A DNA stretch of 64,000 bases. It comes from DATFVB01 sp963714035 (lineage in GTDB: Bacteria > Acidobacteriota > Thermoanaerobaculia > UBA5066 > DATFVB01). Below are positions 17,101 through 24,267 of this stretch, piece by piece. The stretch is from positions 1 to 64,000 of the forward strand of contig OY970224.1 in the NCBI GenBank assembly GCA_963714035.1, given 5' to 3'. The notes below the pieces were generated by a model. It did not search any database, was not told the origin of the DNA, and saw only the letters and a program-made list of their open reading frames with translations. Within the stretch, counting starts at the first letter, position 1. Every line of letters starts with the position of its first letter. A program made the position numbers and the translations under genes.

Positions 17101-20100
17101 TCCTCGGCCGTGACGTCGAGGTGCCGCAGGAGGACCTGCGACCGCATCCAGGCGAGCGACGCCTCGCGGTCGAAGAGCCGCGGATCCTGGAGGCGCTCCG
17201 CGAGCGCGGTCGCCGCTTCGCGGCTGTCGGCGACGCCCGTCGAGAACAGCAGGCGCGCGGTCTCGCCGGGAGCGATCCGCACGCGCTGCCGGAGGGAGAA
17301 GATCGGGTCGAGGACGGCTCCGACCGTGTTCGAGAGGGGGCGGTCCTCGACGAGCACGGCCGGCGCGCGAGGCGAGCGTCCGCGGCCGAGGAAGCGCGCC
17401 CGGTCGGTTTCGTACTGCACGGCGCCGAGCGTGGCGCCTCGGACGGCGAGCACGTGGACCGCCCAGACGGGCGCTTCGTCCGACGAGCGCGGGCGGCGTC
17501 GCGCGAGCAGGGCGTTGCCGATCCATTCGGTCTCGACGAACAACTTCGAGAACGCGGGGTGCGAAACGTCCGCCGCCCGGTTTCCGAGCACGATCTCGGC
17601 GTAGCTCGTGACTTCGATGTCGCGCGCGTCGCGGGCTCTCGCGGAGGTGTTGGCGAGCGTCACGCGGCGGATCTCCGCGTCGTCCTGGGAAGAGACGATG
17701 ACCTCCATGGTCGTGTCGACCCCTTCGTCCGAGCGGGAGATCTCGACCTTGTGCTCCGAGAACCGGGCTTCGAATCGCTTCGTCGGCCTCGCCGTCGGCT
17801 GGTGACCCGCCGACCAGTTCATGCCGCTCCGCACGTCGCGCAGATAGATCCAGGAGCCCCAGGAGTCGGTCGTCGCGTCGTCCCGCCACCGGGTCACCGC
17901 GATGTTTCCGCGGCGGCTCTCCCCGGCGCCGGCGGCGGTCATCAGCACGGTGTAGCTGCCGTTCGACAGGATCTGGGTCCGCGGAGTCGGCGTGTCGGCC
18001 GTGTCGAAGCGCCGGACCGGGATCGTCGCCTCCTCCCGCACGACGCGCCCGGCGGCGACCTGCGCCACGATCGAGCCCGCGAGGGCGGAGGTGTTGCGCG
18101 GGATCCGTTCCTGGAGGAGGAGCTCGGTCGCCCGGACGGCGGGATCGGCATGGAACCGCTCGCGCATCGCGTCGCGGTTCAGGTAGTTGTCGAGGGCGAT
18201 CAGGATCATCCCCTGGTGGTGCGCCATCGAGGCCTTGATCACCGCGCTCCGGGCGTCCGGAGGGAGGCGCCGTTCGGTGTAATCGACCGCCTCCCAGAAC
18301 CCGAACGGCCCGCGCGCCCCCTCCGCGGCGAGCCGCCGGAGGTTCTCGGCCGCGCCGGACGGCTCCACGAGCAGGGCGAGGAACGTCGAATAGGGAGAGA
18401 CGACGAGCTCGTCGGGCGACGCGCGCCGGAGGCCGAGCTCGGGAACGCCGAACGGCCCGTACTGGTAGTTCAGGTGAAGGTCGCGGGCGTTGTAGGCCGA
18501 TTCGGAGATTCCCCACGGAACCCCGCGCGCCCTTCCGTATTGCGCCTGCGCGGCGACCGCGTTCCGGCACGACGAGGCGAGAAGCGATCCCGGGTAGGCG
18601 CGCAGGAGCAGCAGCGGCATGAGGTACTCGAACATGCTTCCCGACCAGGAGAGGAGGAGCGGCTTCCCCGCGGACACGGTGAACGGACGCTGGAGGCGGA
18701 ACCAGTGCTCCGTGGGCGCGTCTCCTTTCGCGATCGCGACGAAGCTCGTCAGGCGCGCTTCCGAGACGAGGAGGTCGTAATACGAGCGGTCGAGCCGGCC
18801 GAGCGCCGGGTTGAAGCCGATCGAGAAGACCTTCCGTTCCGAATCGAAGAGGAACCGGAAGTCCATGTCCCGCACGAGCGCGTCGGCCCGCTGCGCGATC
18901 GTCCGGAGACGATCGGCCGGGGAAGGCGGCGCGGCGGCAGTCGCGGCGACGTCGACGGGGAGCTCGCGCGCGTGCGACCGGACCTGGCCGAGGAGGTCGT
19001 CGAGCCATCCGCGAAGGTCGCCGATCTCGAGCTCGCGGTGCTCCGCCGCGAGGGCCGAGAGGCCGTCGGCGATTTCCGCCGCCAGCCGCGCGGCCTCGCG
19101 GAGACACGTCCCCTCGTCGGGCTCGGCCGCCACGGTTTCCGCGAGCGCGCGGATCTGCTCGCGCAGCTGGTGGACCGGAACGGCTTCCGTCCGCACTCCG
19201 GACGGAGGCACCTTCTCGAACTCCTTCGCCACGAGACGCGCGACGTCCGCGAGGCCTTCGCGCCAGGCACCCGCGGACCCGGATGCCGCGAGCGCTTTCG
19301 CCCCCTCCTCGAGCGCGAGGAGGCACGCGGCGAGATTCCCGCTGTCGACCGACGAGACGTAGGGCGGATTGAGCGGGGCGAGCGTCAGGGTGTCGTACCA
19401 GTTGTAGAAGTGGCCGCGGTGGCGGGGGAGGCGCTCGAGCGAATCGAAGGTGCGCTCGAGACGCTCGATCGCGTCGTTCGTGCCGAGATAACCGAAATCG
19501 TGGGCGGCGAGCACCGCCAGGAGCGACAGGCCGATGTTCGTCGGGGAAGTGCGGTGCGCGAGCGGCGGGTCGCGGTCTTCCTGGTAGTTGTCGGGCGGCA
19601 GGCCGTTCTCGGCGGCGCCGCAGAACCGGTCGAAGTAGCGCCACGTCTGGCGGGCGATCTCGCGGAGCTCGCGGCGTTCGGACGGGGGGACCTCGGGCCG
19701 CGTCTCCGGGATCGGCCGGGAGAGCTGCGCCGCGAGCGCCGGCGCGACGAGCCAGAGCAGCAGGAACGGCGAGGCGGCGACGAGGCTCTCCGGAGCGAAA
19801 CGCGCCGTCGCGGCGGCGATCGCGATCGTGAGAGCCCATCCCGCCCCCATGCGGCGGAAGTACGCCGGCACCGACTCGACCCGGTTCCTCTCGGACGCCG
19901 CCGCGGTCGTCCAGTCGAGGAGCCCCCGGTGCGACACGAATTGCCGCCACGTCGCGCGGAGCGCCGCGTCGAGCGACACTACCGCCAGGTGCGGAAGGAA
20001 GGCGACGCGGATCGCGAACCGGGCGCAGTTGTCCATCGCGTCGCCCCAGACCGTCCAGAAATGGCTGGTCCACGGGACGCCGCGCGGATGGATCGAGAGT

Positions 20101-22664
20101 CCCTCGGCGAGATGGAAGAGGATCGGGAACGCGATCGCGAGCACGGCGAGCGCCGACCACACGAAGGGCGATCCCGGCAGGACGAGCCACGCCGCCGCGA
20201 GCCACAGCAGGAGCGCGGGAGGGACGAGGCTCCGGCGGAGGTTGTCGAAGATCTTCCAGAGCGAGAGAGCCGACAGGTCGTTGCGCCGCCGGCCCCGTTC
20301 GCCGGGCACGCTCGGCCACAGCCATCTCAGCAGCTGCCAGTCGCCGCGGATCCACCGGTGCTGGCGGCGGGTGTAGACGTCGTAGGAGGAGGGATGGTCC
20401 TCGAAGACCTCGATGTCGGTCGCGAGCGCGGAGCGGGCGAAGCTCCCCTCGAAGAGGTCGTGGGAGAGGAGCGCGTTTTCGGGGATGCGGCCCGCGAGGG
20501 ACGCCTCGAAGGCGTCCACGTCGTAGATCGCCTTTCCCGTGAAGCTCCCTTCGCCGAAGAGATCCTGGTAGACGTTCGAGACCGCGGTCGTGTAGGGGTC
20601 GATTCCGGCGTGGCCCGACGAGATCTGGGCGAACGCCGAGCGATTCGCGCTCTCGGGAGTGATCGAGACGCGCGGCTGGACGATCGCGTGTCCTTCGCGC
20701 ACGACGCCGGTGCGGGGGTCGAGGCGCGGACGATTCAGAGGATGGGCGAGCGTGCCCGCGAGCGCGCAGGCCGAATCGCGGGGGAGCCGCGTGTCCGCGT
20801 CGAGCGTCAGGACGAAGCGGATCCGGCGGAGCGCCTCCCGATCCTCCGGCAGGACGTCGAAGGTCGTCGGGCCCCGGCCCCGGAGCGCGCGGTTCAGCTC
20901 CGTGAGCTTTCCCCGTTTGCGTTCCCATCCCATCCATTTCCGCTCCGCGGGGTTCCACAGGCGGCGCCGGTGGAACAGCCAGAACCGGTCGCCTCCCCCG
21001 GGCGGGCGCGTCTCGGCGCTCTCGTTCAAATGGCGGATCCCCTCGACGAGCAGCGGAACGAGGGCTTCCTCGCCCGAGATCGTCTCCTCGGCGGCGTCCG
21101 CGAAATCGGTCAGCAGGGCGAACCGGAGGCGCGGATCGGGGTTCGCGTAGGAGCGGATCTGGAGACCCGTCAGGAGCTCGCGAATGCCTTCCTCGTCGTC
21201 GATGAGCGCCGGAACGGCGACGAGCGTTTCGAACTCCGGAGGAATGCCGTCGCGCCACAGGAGCTTCGGCAGGAGGCGCGGCCGAAAGAGCAGGGTCGTC
21301 GCGAAGTTGACGAGCGTCATCGCGAGCTCGGAAGCCGGGAGGAGCGCGAGGAGCGCCGCCGCCGCGGCGAGTCCGGGCGCCGCGCCCGAGCGCGCCGCGT
21401 ACCGGACGACGAGCGCTTCCAGCACGGCCGCGACCGCCGCGATCGAGCCGAGGTAGAACGGCGTCGGACGCCGGAGGACGACCCGGCGCGCGGCTTCCGG
21501 CAGCGGGGGCCGCCATCCGACGGCGCGCTCGAGCTCGGCCCTTCCGCCGTCGATCAGATACCAGCCGACGTGCCTCTCCGGCTCGGATCGCGCCGCGGCC
21601 GCGAGCGCGACGGCCTTCCGGGCGGCATCCGTCTCGCGTTTTCCGTCGCGACGGCCGAGCGTCTCGACGACGTGCCGGTACCGGTCGCGCGTGGCGAAGT
21701 CCTGCTGGCGGTAGGCTCCGATGGGGTCTCCGGAAAGGACCTTCTCGACGAGGCTGACCGACTCGAAGAAGTCGCTCCAGTCCGTCTGCGAGAAGAGCCG
21801 CATGCTCGCGATGATGTTGGCGATCGTCGCCTGGGCCGTCGTCTGGCGATGGTGCTCCGCGTGGACGGCCGCGTCGGTCGTGAGGCCCTGTCGCGCGAGC
21901 CCCTCCTCGATCCACCGCTGCGCCGCGGCGAGCGCGGGATCGATGTCGCGGAGGCGCTGCATGACACGGACGGCGAACGTCGGGTTGACGACGATCTCGC
22001 GGCGATCCGGCGTGCGAAGGACCGCTTCGGCCGCTTTTTCCCGTTCTCCGGCGGGGGCCCCGTCGATCGCCGCGAGGATCCGGTCGCAGAGCGCGTCCGC
22101 CTTCGCGCGCTCCCGCCGGGCGACCTCCATCCGGCCGGCGAGCCGGCGGAGGTTCTCGATCAGGGCCATGCGGAACGCGATCGGCACCGCCCAGAGCTCG
22201 CCGATCGAGAGCGTCGTCACCCGCTGGTAGGCCGTCAGGAACCGCCGGAGCGTCTCCATCTCGGGATTGCTGTCGGTGTGGGCGATCACGTCGATCGCGA
22301 TCGCGTAGACGCGCGGGTATCCTCGCCATTCTCCTTCCGCGAGCTGCGGAAGCTGCTTTTCGTACGTTCCCGGGAAGTCCTGGCGGACCTCCCGGATCTG
22401 ATCGAGCACGAGGTGAAAGTTGTCGAGGAACCACTCCGCGGCCGGCGAGATCGGTTCGCCGCGCCGCGCCCCCGTGACGATCGATTCGTGGATCGCGCGC
22501 AGCTCGCGGTCGCTCTCCTCCAGGCGCCGCCGCAGCAGATGCCGGCGCGAGCGGCGCGAGACCGTCTCGTGGCTCGCGGCCAGGCGCTCGGCTTCCTGTT
22601 CGAGGCGTTCGGGACCGTAGATGTCGGCCCGGATCGGTTCCTGCCGCCCCAGGCTGCTCCACAT
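14142..22664 (-). CDS. ndvB: Giant cyclic beta-1,2-glucan synthase (NdvB/Cgs type, GT84 + GH94)
   Basis: 2840 residues from the ATG at 22664, preceded by CAGGAGCACGGCG; a longer frame to 22823 exists but lacks family similarity and overlaps the cysK promoter. The order matches Brucella/Rhizobium Cgs. There is an N-terminal region, then hydrophobic helices around a GT-A glycosyltransferase with TLDADTRLP (about 618) and QHRWIRGDW (about 769). More membrane helices and a glycoamylase-like domain (about 990-1130) follow. The C-terminal half is GH94, with LFANGIGGFTPDGREY (about 2030) and the general-acid motif GSGDWNDG (about 2517). GT84 polymerises UDP-glucose into beta-1,2-glucan; the GH94 part trims chain length before cyclisation. 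The product is a periplasmic osmoregulatory or host-interaction glucan. No exporter (ndvA) is adjacent. Confidence 0.9.
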   Translation of the reverse strand: MWSSLGRQEPIRADIYGPERLEQEAERLAASHETVSRRSRRHLLRRRLEESDRELRAIHESIVTGARRGEPISPAAEWFLDNFHLVLDQIREVRQDFPGTYEKQLPQLAEGEWRGYPRVYAIAIDVIAHTDSNPEMETLRRFLTAYQRVTTLSIGELWAVPIAFRMALIENLRRLAGRMEVARRERAKADALCDRILAAIDGAPAGEREKAAEAVLRTPDRREIVVNPTFAVRVMQRLRDIDPALAAAQRWIEEGLARQGLTTDAAVHAEHHRQTTAQATIANIIASMRLFSQTDWSDFFESVSLVEKVLSGDPIGAYRQQDFATRDRYRHVVETLGRRDGKRETDAARKAVALAAAARSEPERHVGWYLIDGGRAELERAVGWRPPLPEAARRVVLRRPTPFYLGSIAAVAAVLEALVVRYAARSGAAPGLAAAAALLALLPASELAMTLVNFATTLLFRPRLLPKLLWRDGIPPEFETLVAVPALIDDEEGIRELLTGLQIRSYANPDPRLRFALLTDFADAAEETISGEEALVPLLVEGIRHLNESAETRPPGGGDRFWLFHRRRLWNPAERKWMGWERKRGKLTELNRALRGRGPTTFDVLPEDREALRRIRFVLTLDADTRLPRDSACALAGTLAHPLNRPRLDPRTGVVREGHAIVQPRVSITPESANRSAFAQISSGHAGIDPYTTAVSNVYQDLFGEGSFTGKAIYDVDAFEASLAGRIPENALLSHDLFEGSFARSALATDIEVFEDHPSSYDVYTRRQHRWIRGDWQLLRWLWPSVPGERGRRRNDLSALSLWKIFDNLRRSLVPPALLLWLAAAWLVLPGSPFVWSALAVLAIAFPILFHLAEGLSIHPRGVPWTSHFWTVWGDAMDNCARFAIRVAFLPHLAVVSLDAALRATWRQFVSHRGLLDWTTAAASERNRVESVPAYFRRMGAGWALTIAIAAATARFAPESLVAASPFLLLWLVAPALAAQLSRPIPETRPEVPPSERRELREIARQTWRYFDRFCGAAENGLPPDNYQEDRDPPLAHRTSPTNIGLSLLAVLAAHDFGYLGTNDAIERLERTFDSLERLPRHRGHFYNWYDTLTLAPLNPPYVSSVDSGNLAACLLALEEGAKALAASGSAGAWREGLADVARLVAKEFEKVPPSGVRTEAVPVHQLREQIRALAETVAAEPDEGTCLREAARLAAEIADGLSALAAEHRELEIGDLRGWLDDLLGQVRSHARELPVDVAATAAAPPSPADRLRTIAQRADALVRDMDFRFLFDSERKVFSIGFNPALGRLDRSYYDLLVSEARLTSFVAIAKGDAPTEHWFRLQRPFTVSAGKPLLLSWSGSMFEYLMPLLLLRAYPGSLLASSCRNAVAAQAQYGRARGVPWGISESAYNARDLHLNYQYGPFGVPELGLRRASPDELVVSPYSTFLALLVEPSGAAENLRRLAAEGARGPFGFWEAVDYTERRLPPDARSAVIKASMAHHQGMILIALDNYLNRDAMRERFHADPAVRATELLLQERIPRNTSALAGSIVAQVAAGRVVREEATIPVRRFDTADTPTPRTQILSNGSYTVLMTAAGAGESRRGNIAVTRWRDDATTDSWGSWIYLRDVRSGMNWSAGHQPTARPTKRFEARFSEHKVEISRSDEGVDTTMEVIVSSQDDAEIRRVTLANTSARARDARDIEVTSYAEIVLGNRAADVSHPAFSKLFVETEWIGNALLARRRPRSSDEAPVWAVHVLAVRGATLGAVQYETDRARFLGRGRSPRAPAVLVEDRPLSNTVGAVLDPIFSLRQRVRIAPGETARLLFSTGVADSREAATALAERLQDPRLFDREASLAWMRSQVLLRHLDVTAEEAQLFQRLATRIVYDDPSLRPPPELLSRNVGSQRNLWGHGISGDLPIVLLRIGSTEEADLARQLIRAHEYWRLKGLSVDLVIVNDDPSGYFQPVQEQIQRLIGASPSQALVDKPGGVFVRRGDQISEEDAILLQTAARAVLVGERGTLAEQIERPPAMEAWPAPLTPATAPPPRAAAPAPEPRRLLFANGIGGFTPDGREYVVTLAERQYTPAPWVNVIANERFGFLVSESGAACTWSENSQENRLTPWSNDPVSDPSGEAIYLRDDETAEVWSPTALPIRGPEPCVCRHGQGYTVFEHRRGTIAAELTTFVPEDAPLKITRLRLTNHGAAPRRISAAHYAEWTLGVDRAAARFVITEIEPETGAIFARNPYNADFGARIAFSAVRAAGARVVATADRREFLGRNGHVSDPAALRRTTLLGRAGAGLDPCAAHVASFPLAPGETRDLVFLLGQGADREEAATLIGRFPDAAAADAALEAVRRSWDRVLGSIVVKTPDPALDLLVNRWIPYQTISCRIRGRTAFYQSSGAFGFRDQIQDALGVAALAPEIARQLIPKFASRQFAEGDVQHWWHPPSGRGVRTRCSDDYLWLPYAVAEYVAATGDDALLDETAPYIEGPLLAAGESESYQEPKVSGIRESVYAHCLRALDRSTAVGPHRLPLIGSGDWNDGFNRVGIEGKGESVWLGWFLHATLVRFAAIAERRGDEKRAELYRRRAADLKSAIEEHAWDGDWYLRAFYDDGTPLGSARDAECRIDSLAQTWAALSGAGDRVRVERAMIAVEQYLVRREDGLILLFTPPFNATPKDPGYIKGYLPGIRENGGQYTHAAAWTIMAFAERGNGDLAAELFAIVNPIAPTSTRAGLHRYKVEPYVTAGDVYSVEPLTGRGGWTWYTGSAGWLYRAATESILGLRLEGNRFRVAPCIPRRWPRFEIQFRDANDTLYAITVENPSGVCRGVREVVVDGAAAADGTIARLRDGKRHDVKVVLGE

Positions 22665-22723
22665 CGCCGTGCTCCTGCCCAACTGCCCTCCCGACGCGAG
22701 GAAGCCCCCGGGGCGCGCCTCGC

Positions 22724-22751
22724 TTGACAATACCCCAATCTTTTCTATGCT
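22724..22751 (+). promoter_or_regulatory. Sigma-70-type promoter for the cysK leader
   Basis: A perfect -35 hexamer TTGACA (22724-22729) is followed after 16 bases by TATGCT (22746-22751). This is the best core promoter match in the window. Initiation would be near 22758, giving a leader of about 119 bases before cysK. It sits between the start of the divergent glucan synthase gene (22664) and cysK. Confidence 0.7.
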
Positions 22752-22757
22752 TCCGGC

Positions 22758-22802
22758 GTGCCTGCCCGCCGCGCCTGTCCCCCGCGTTGTTCCATTCCGT
22801 AG
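22758..22802 (+). CDS. Putative 14-codon cysteine-containing leader peptide upstream of cysK
   Basis: A GTG at 22758, exactly where transcription should begin, opens the frame MPARRACPPRCSIP and stops at TAG (22800-22802). Two of the 14 codons are TGT cysteine codons (22776-22778 and 22788-22790), the first after Arg-Arg-Ala. With no Shine-Dalgarno sequence it would be translated as a leaderless message. Its stop codon abuts the first base of the following secondary structure. Cysteine-rich leader peptides that sense Cys-tRNA are known upstream of sulfur genes in Actinobacteria; a role here is inferred. Confidence 0.35.
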   Translation: MPARRACPPRCSIP

Positions 22803-22861
22803 CGTCGGGCCCGGCTGACCCATCGCCGACGGGCCCGGATTGACCGGGCTCTTCTTTTTTT
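22803..22861 (+). terminator. Attenuator-like region: competing antiterminator and intrinsic terminator before cysK
   Basis: The terminator is GCCCGG (22833-22838), loop ATTGA, CCGGGC (22844-22849), then the T-rich tract TCTTCTTTTTTT to 22861. Upstream, bases 22805-22813 can pair with 22830-22838 in a nine-pair, almost all G-C stem that uses the same bases as the terminator's 5' arm, so the two are mutually exclusive. A third option pairs CGTCGG (22803-22808) with CCGACG (22826-22831). A ribosome at the leader stop codon would cover 22803-22815 and free the terminator; one stalled at the Cys codons would leave the antiterminator free. The pairing is seen; the regulation is inferred. Confidence 0.55.
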
Positions 22862-22876
22862 GGGAAGAGGTGCTCC

Positions 22877-23818
22877 GTGAGAATCGCCAGCGACGTGACC
22901 CGGCTGATCGGCAACACTCCTCTCGTGCGTCTGAACCGCGTCACCGAGGGCGCGGTCGCCCAGGTCGCCGCCAAGCTCGAGTTCTTCAATCCGGCGCACT
23001 CGGTCAAGGACCGGATCGGGGTCGCCATGATCGCCGCCCTCGAGCGCGCCGGGAAGCTCGACCCCCGAAACGCCTCGAAATCGACGATCGTTGAGCCGAC
23101 GAGCGGCAACACCGGGATCGCCCTCGCGATGGTCGCCGCGCAGCGCGGCTACTCCTGCGTGCTCGTGATGCCCGACTCGATGTCGAAGGAGCGGGTGAAG
23201 GTCCTGAAGTTCCTCGGCGCGGAGGTCGTCCTGACCCCGGCGGCCGAGGGGATCAAGGCGTCGCTCGCGAAGGCCGAAGAGATCGCGAAGGAACGCGGCG
23301 GCGTGATTCCGCAGCAGTTCGAGAACCCGGCCAATCCCGAGATCCACGAGCGGACGACCGCGATGGAGATCTGGAACGACACGGACGGCGGGATGGACAT
23401 CTTCGTCGCGGGCGTCGGCACGGGAGGGACGTTCACCGGCGTCGGGCGCGTGTGGAAGGAGTGGAAGCCGCAGGTGAAGCTGATCGCCGTCGAGCCGGCC
23501 GAGTCGCCGGTCATCGCGGGCGGCACCCACACGAAGCACAAGATCCAGGGGATCGGCACGGGCTTCATTCCGAAGAACCTCGACACGCGCTTCGTCGACG
23601 GGACGTTCTCGGTCTCCTCCGAGCAGGCGCTCGTCATGGCGCGGCGGCTCGCGAAAGAAGAGGGAATTCTCGGCGGAATTTCGTCGGGCGCCGCGGCCCA
23701 CGCGGCCGTCGAGATCGCGAAGCAGCCGGAGAATCGCGGGAAGCTGATCGTCTGCATCTTCCCGTCGACCTCGGAGCGCTACGTCTCGACGGACCTGTTC
23801 GCGGGCATCGAAGCGTAG
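22877..23818 (+). CDS. cysK: Cysteine synthase A (O-acetylserine sulfhydrylase)
   Basis: 313 residues from a GTG preceded by GAAGAGGTGCTCC. This PLP enzyme of fold type II makes L-cysteine from O-acetylserine and sulfide. Seen: N-terminal LIGNTPLVRLN, the PLP lysine Lys44 in HSVKDRIG, the substrate loop TSGNTGIA, the phosphate loop GVGTGGTFTGVGR and the C-terminal SSGAAAHAA. The length is typical of CysK rather than the haem- or CBS-domain-containing cystathionine beta-synthases. No cysE lies next to it. Its promoter and an apparent attenuator leader (22724-22861) suggest control by cysteine supply. Confidence 0.92.
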   Translation: MRIASDVTRLIGNTPLVRLNRVTEGAVAQVAAKLEFFNPAHSVKDRIGVAMIAALERAGKLDPRNASKSTIVEPTSGNTGIALAMVAAQRGYSCVLVMPDSMSKERVKVLKFLGAEVVLTPAAEGIKASLAKAEEIAKERGGVIPQQFENPANPEIHERTTAMEIWNDTDGGMDIFVAGVGTGGTFTGVGRVWKEWKPQVKLIAVEPAESPVIAGGTHTKHKIQGIGTGFIPKNLDTRFVDGTFSVSSEQALVMARRLAKEEGILGGISSGAAAHAAVEIAKQPENRGKLIVCIFPSTSERYVSTDLFAGIEA

Positions 23819-24189
23819 CCCGCGGCCTGCCGCGCCGAAGCCTCGGCGAAGGCGGGCAGCCGGGAGATCGCGTTCTGAGAGGCGGACAGAGCGGCGGCCG
23901 TGGAGCCCGGCCGCGAACCCCGGCCCGGCGGGTCTGTGGGATCCTGGCCCCGCCGGGCCTTGAGCGCTGAGCGCGTCGGGCGAGATCCGAAAGCGTCTCT
24001 CTCTTCGAGCTTGGCTCGAGGGCGTGGCGGCCGGCCTGCCGCGCTCGCGACGAACATTCGAGTTCGTGGGGCGGACGTTCGCCGCCCGGTGGTCTTTCCC
24101 CGAGGCTGATTCCTCGCTCCTCCGGTTCCCGGACCGCCCGCCCCCGAGCGCTGGCGCGTGCTCAGGACCACGTCTTCCGGGTCTCATGC
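23819..24189 (+). other. Non-coding spacer with three G+C-rich hairpins after cysK
   Basis: No convincing gene is seen in the gap between cysK and the cytochrome cluster. It holds three consecutive stem-loops. A CGCCGA/TCGGCG stem lies near 23834-23849. GCGGCCG/CGGCCGC lies near 23894-23915. An 11-pair perfect stem GGCCCGGCGGG/CCCGCCGGGCC occupies 23922-23932 and 23949-23959. None is followed by a T tract, so they are at best Rho-assisted terminators or repeat remnants. Frames open on the minus strand here have no family similarity. Confidence 0.4.
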
Positions 24190-24208
24190 CTCAAATGATG
24201 CATTTGAG
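24190..24208 (+). promoter_or_regulatory. Perfect inverted repeat, candidate operator of the electron-transfer cluster
   Basis: CTCAAATG-ATG-CATTTGAG is a perfect 8-base dyad with a three-base centre, AT-rich against its surroundings, 59 bases upstream of the Cyc2-like start codon. Its size and symmetry fit a dimeric transcription factor site. It does not match the FNR consensus TTGAT-N4-ATCAA. The regulator is unknown. Confidence 0.4.
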
Positions 24209-24267
24209 CTATTTCCCCGTTTCGGTTTCCCCGCGAGGATCGACTCCAGGAAAAAAAGGAGAGGCGA

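Noticed and set aside
14049..22727. An 8.7-kb open frame on the plus strand, antisense to the glucan synthase gene
   Set aside because: Its translation is dominated by Arg, Glu, Asp and Pro without any recognisable domain, the usual outcome of a frame opposite a G+C-rich gene. The minus strand encodes complete GT84 and GH94 motifs.
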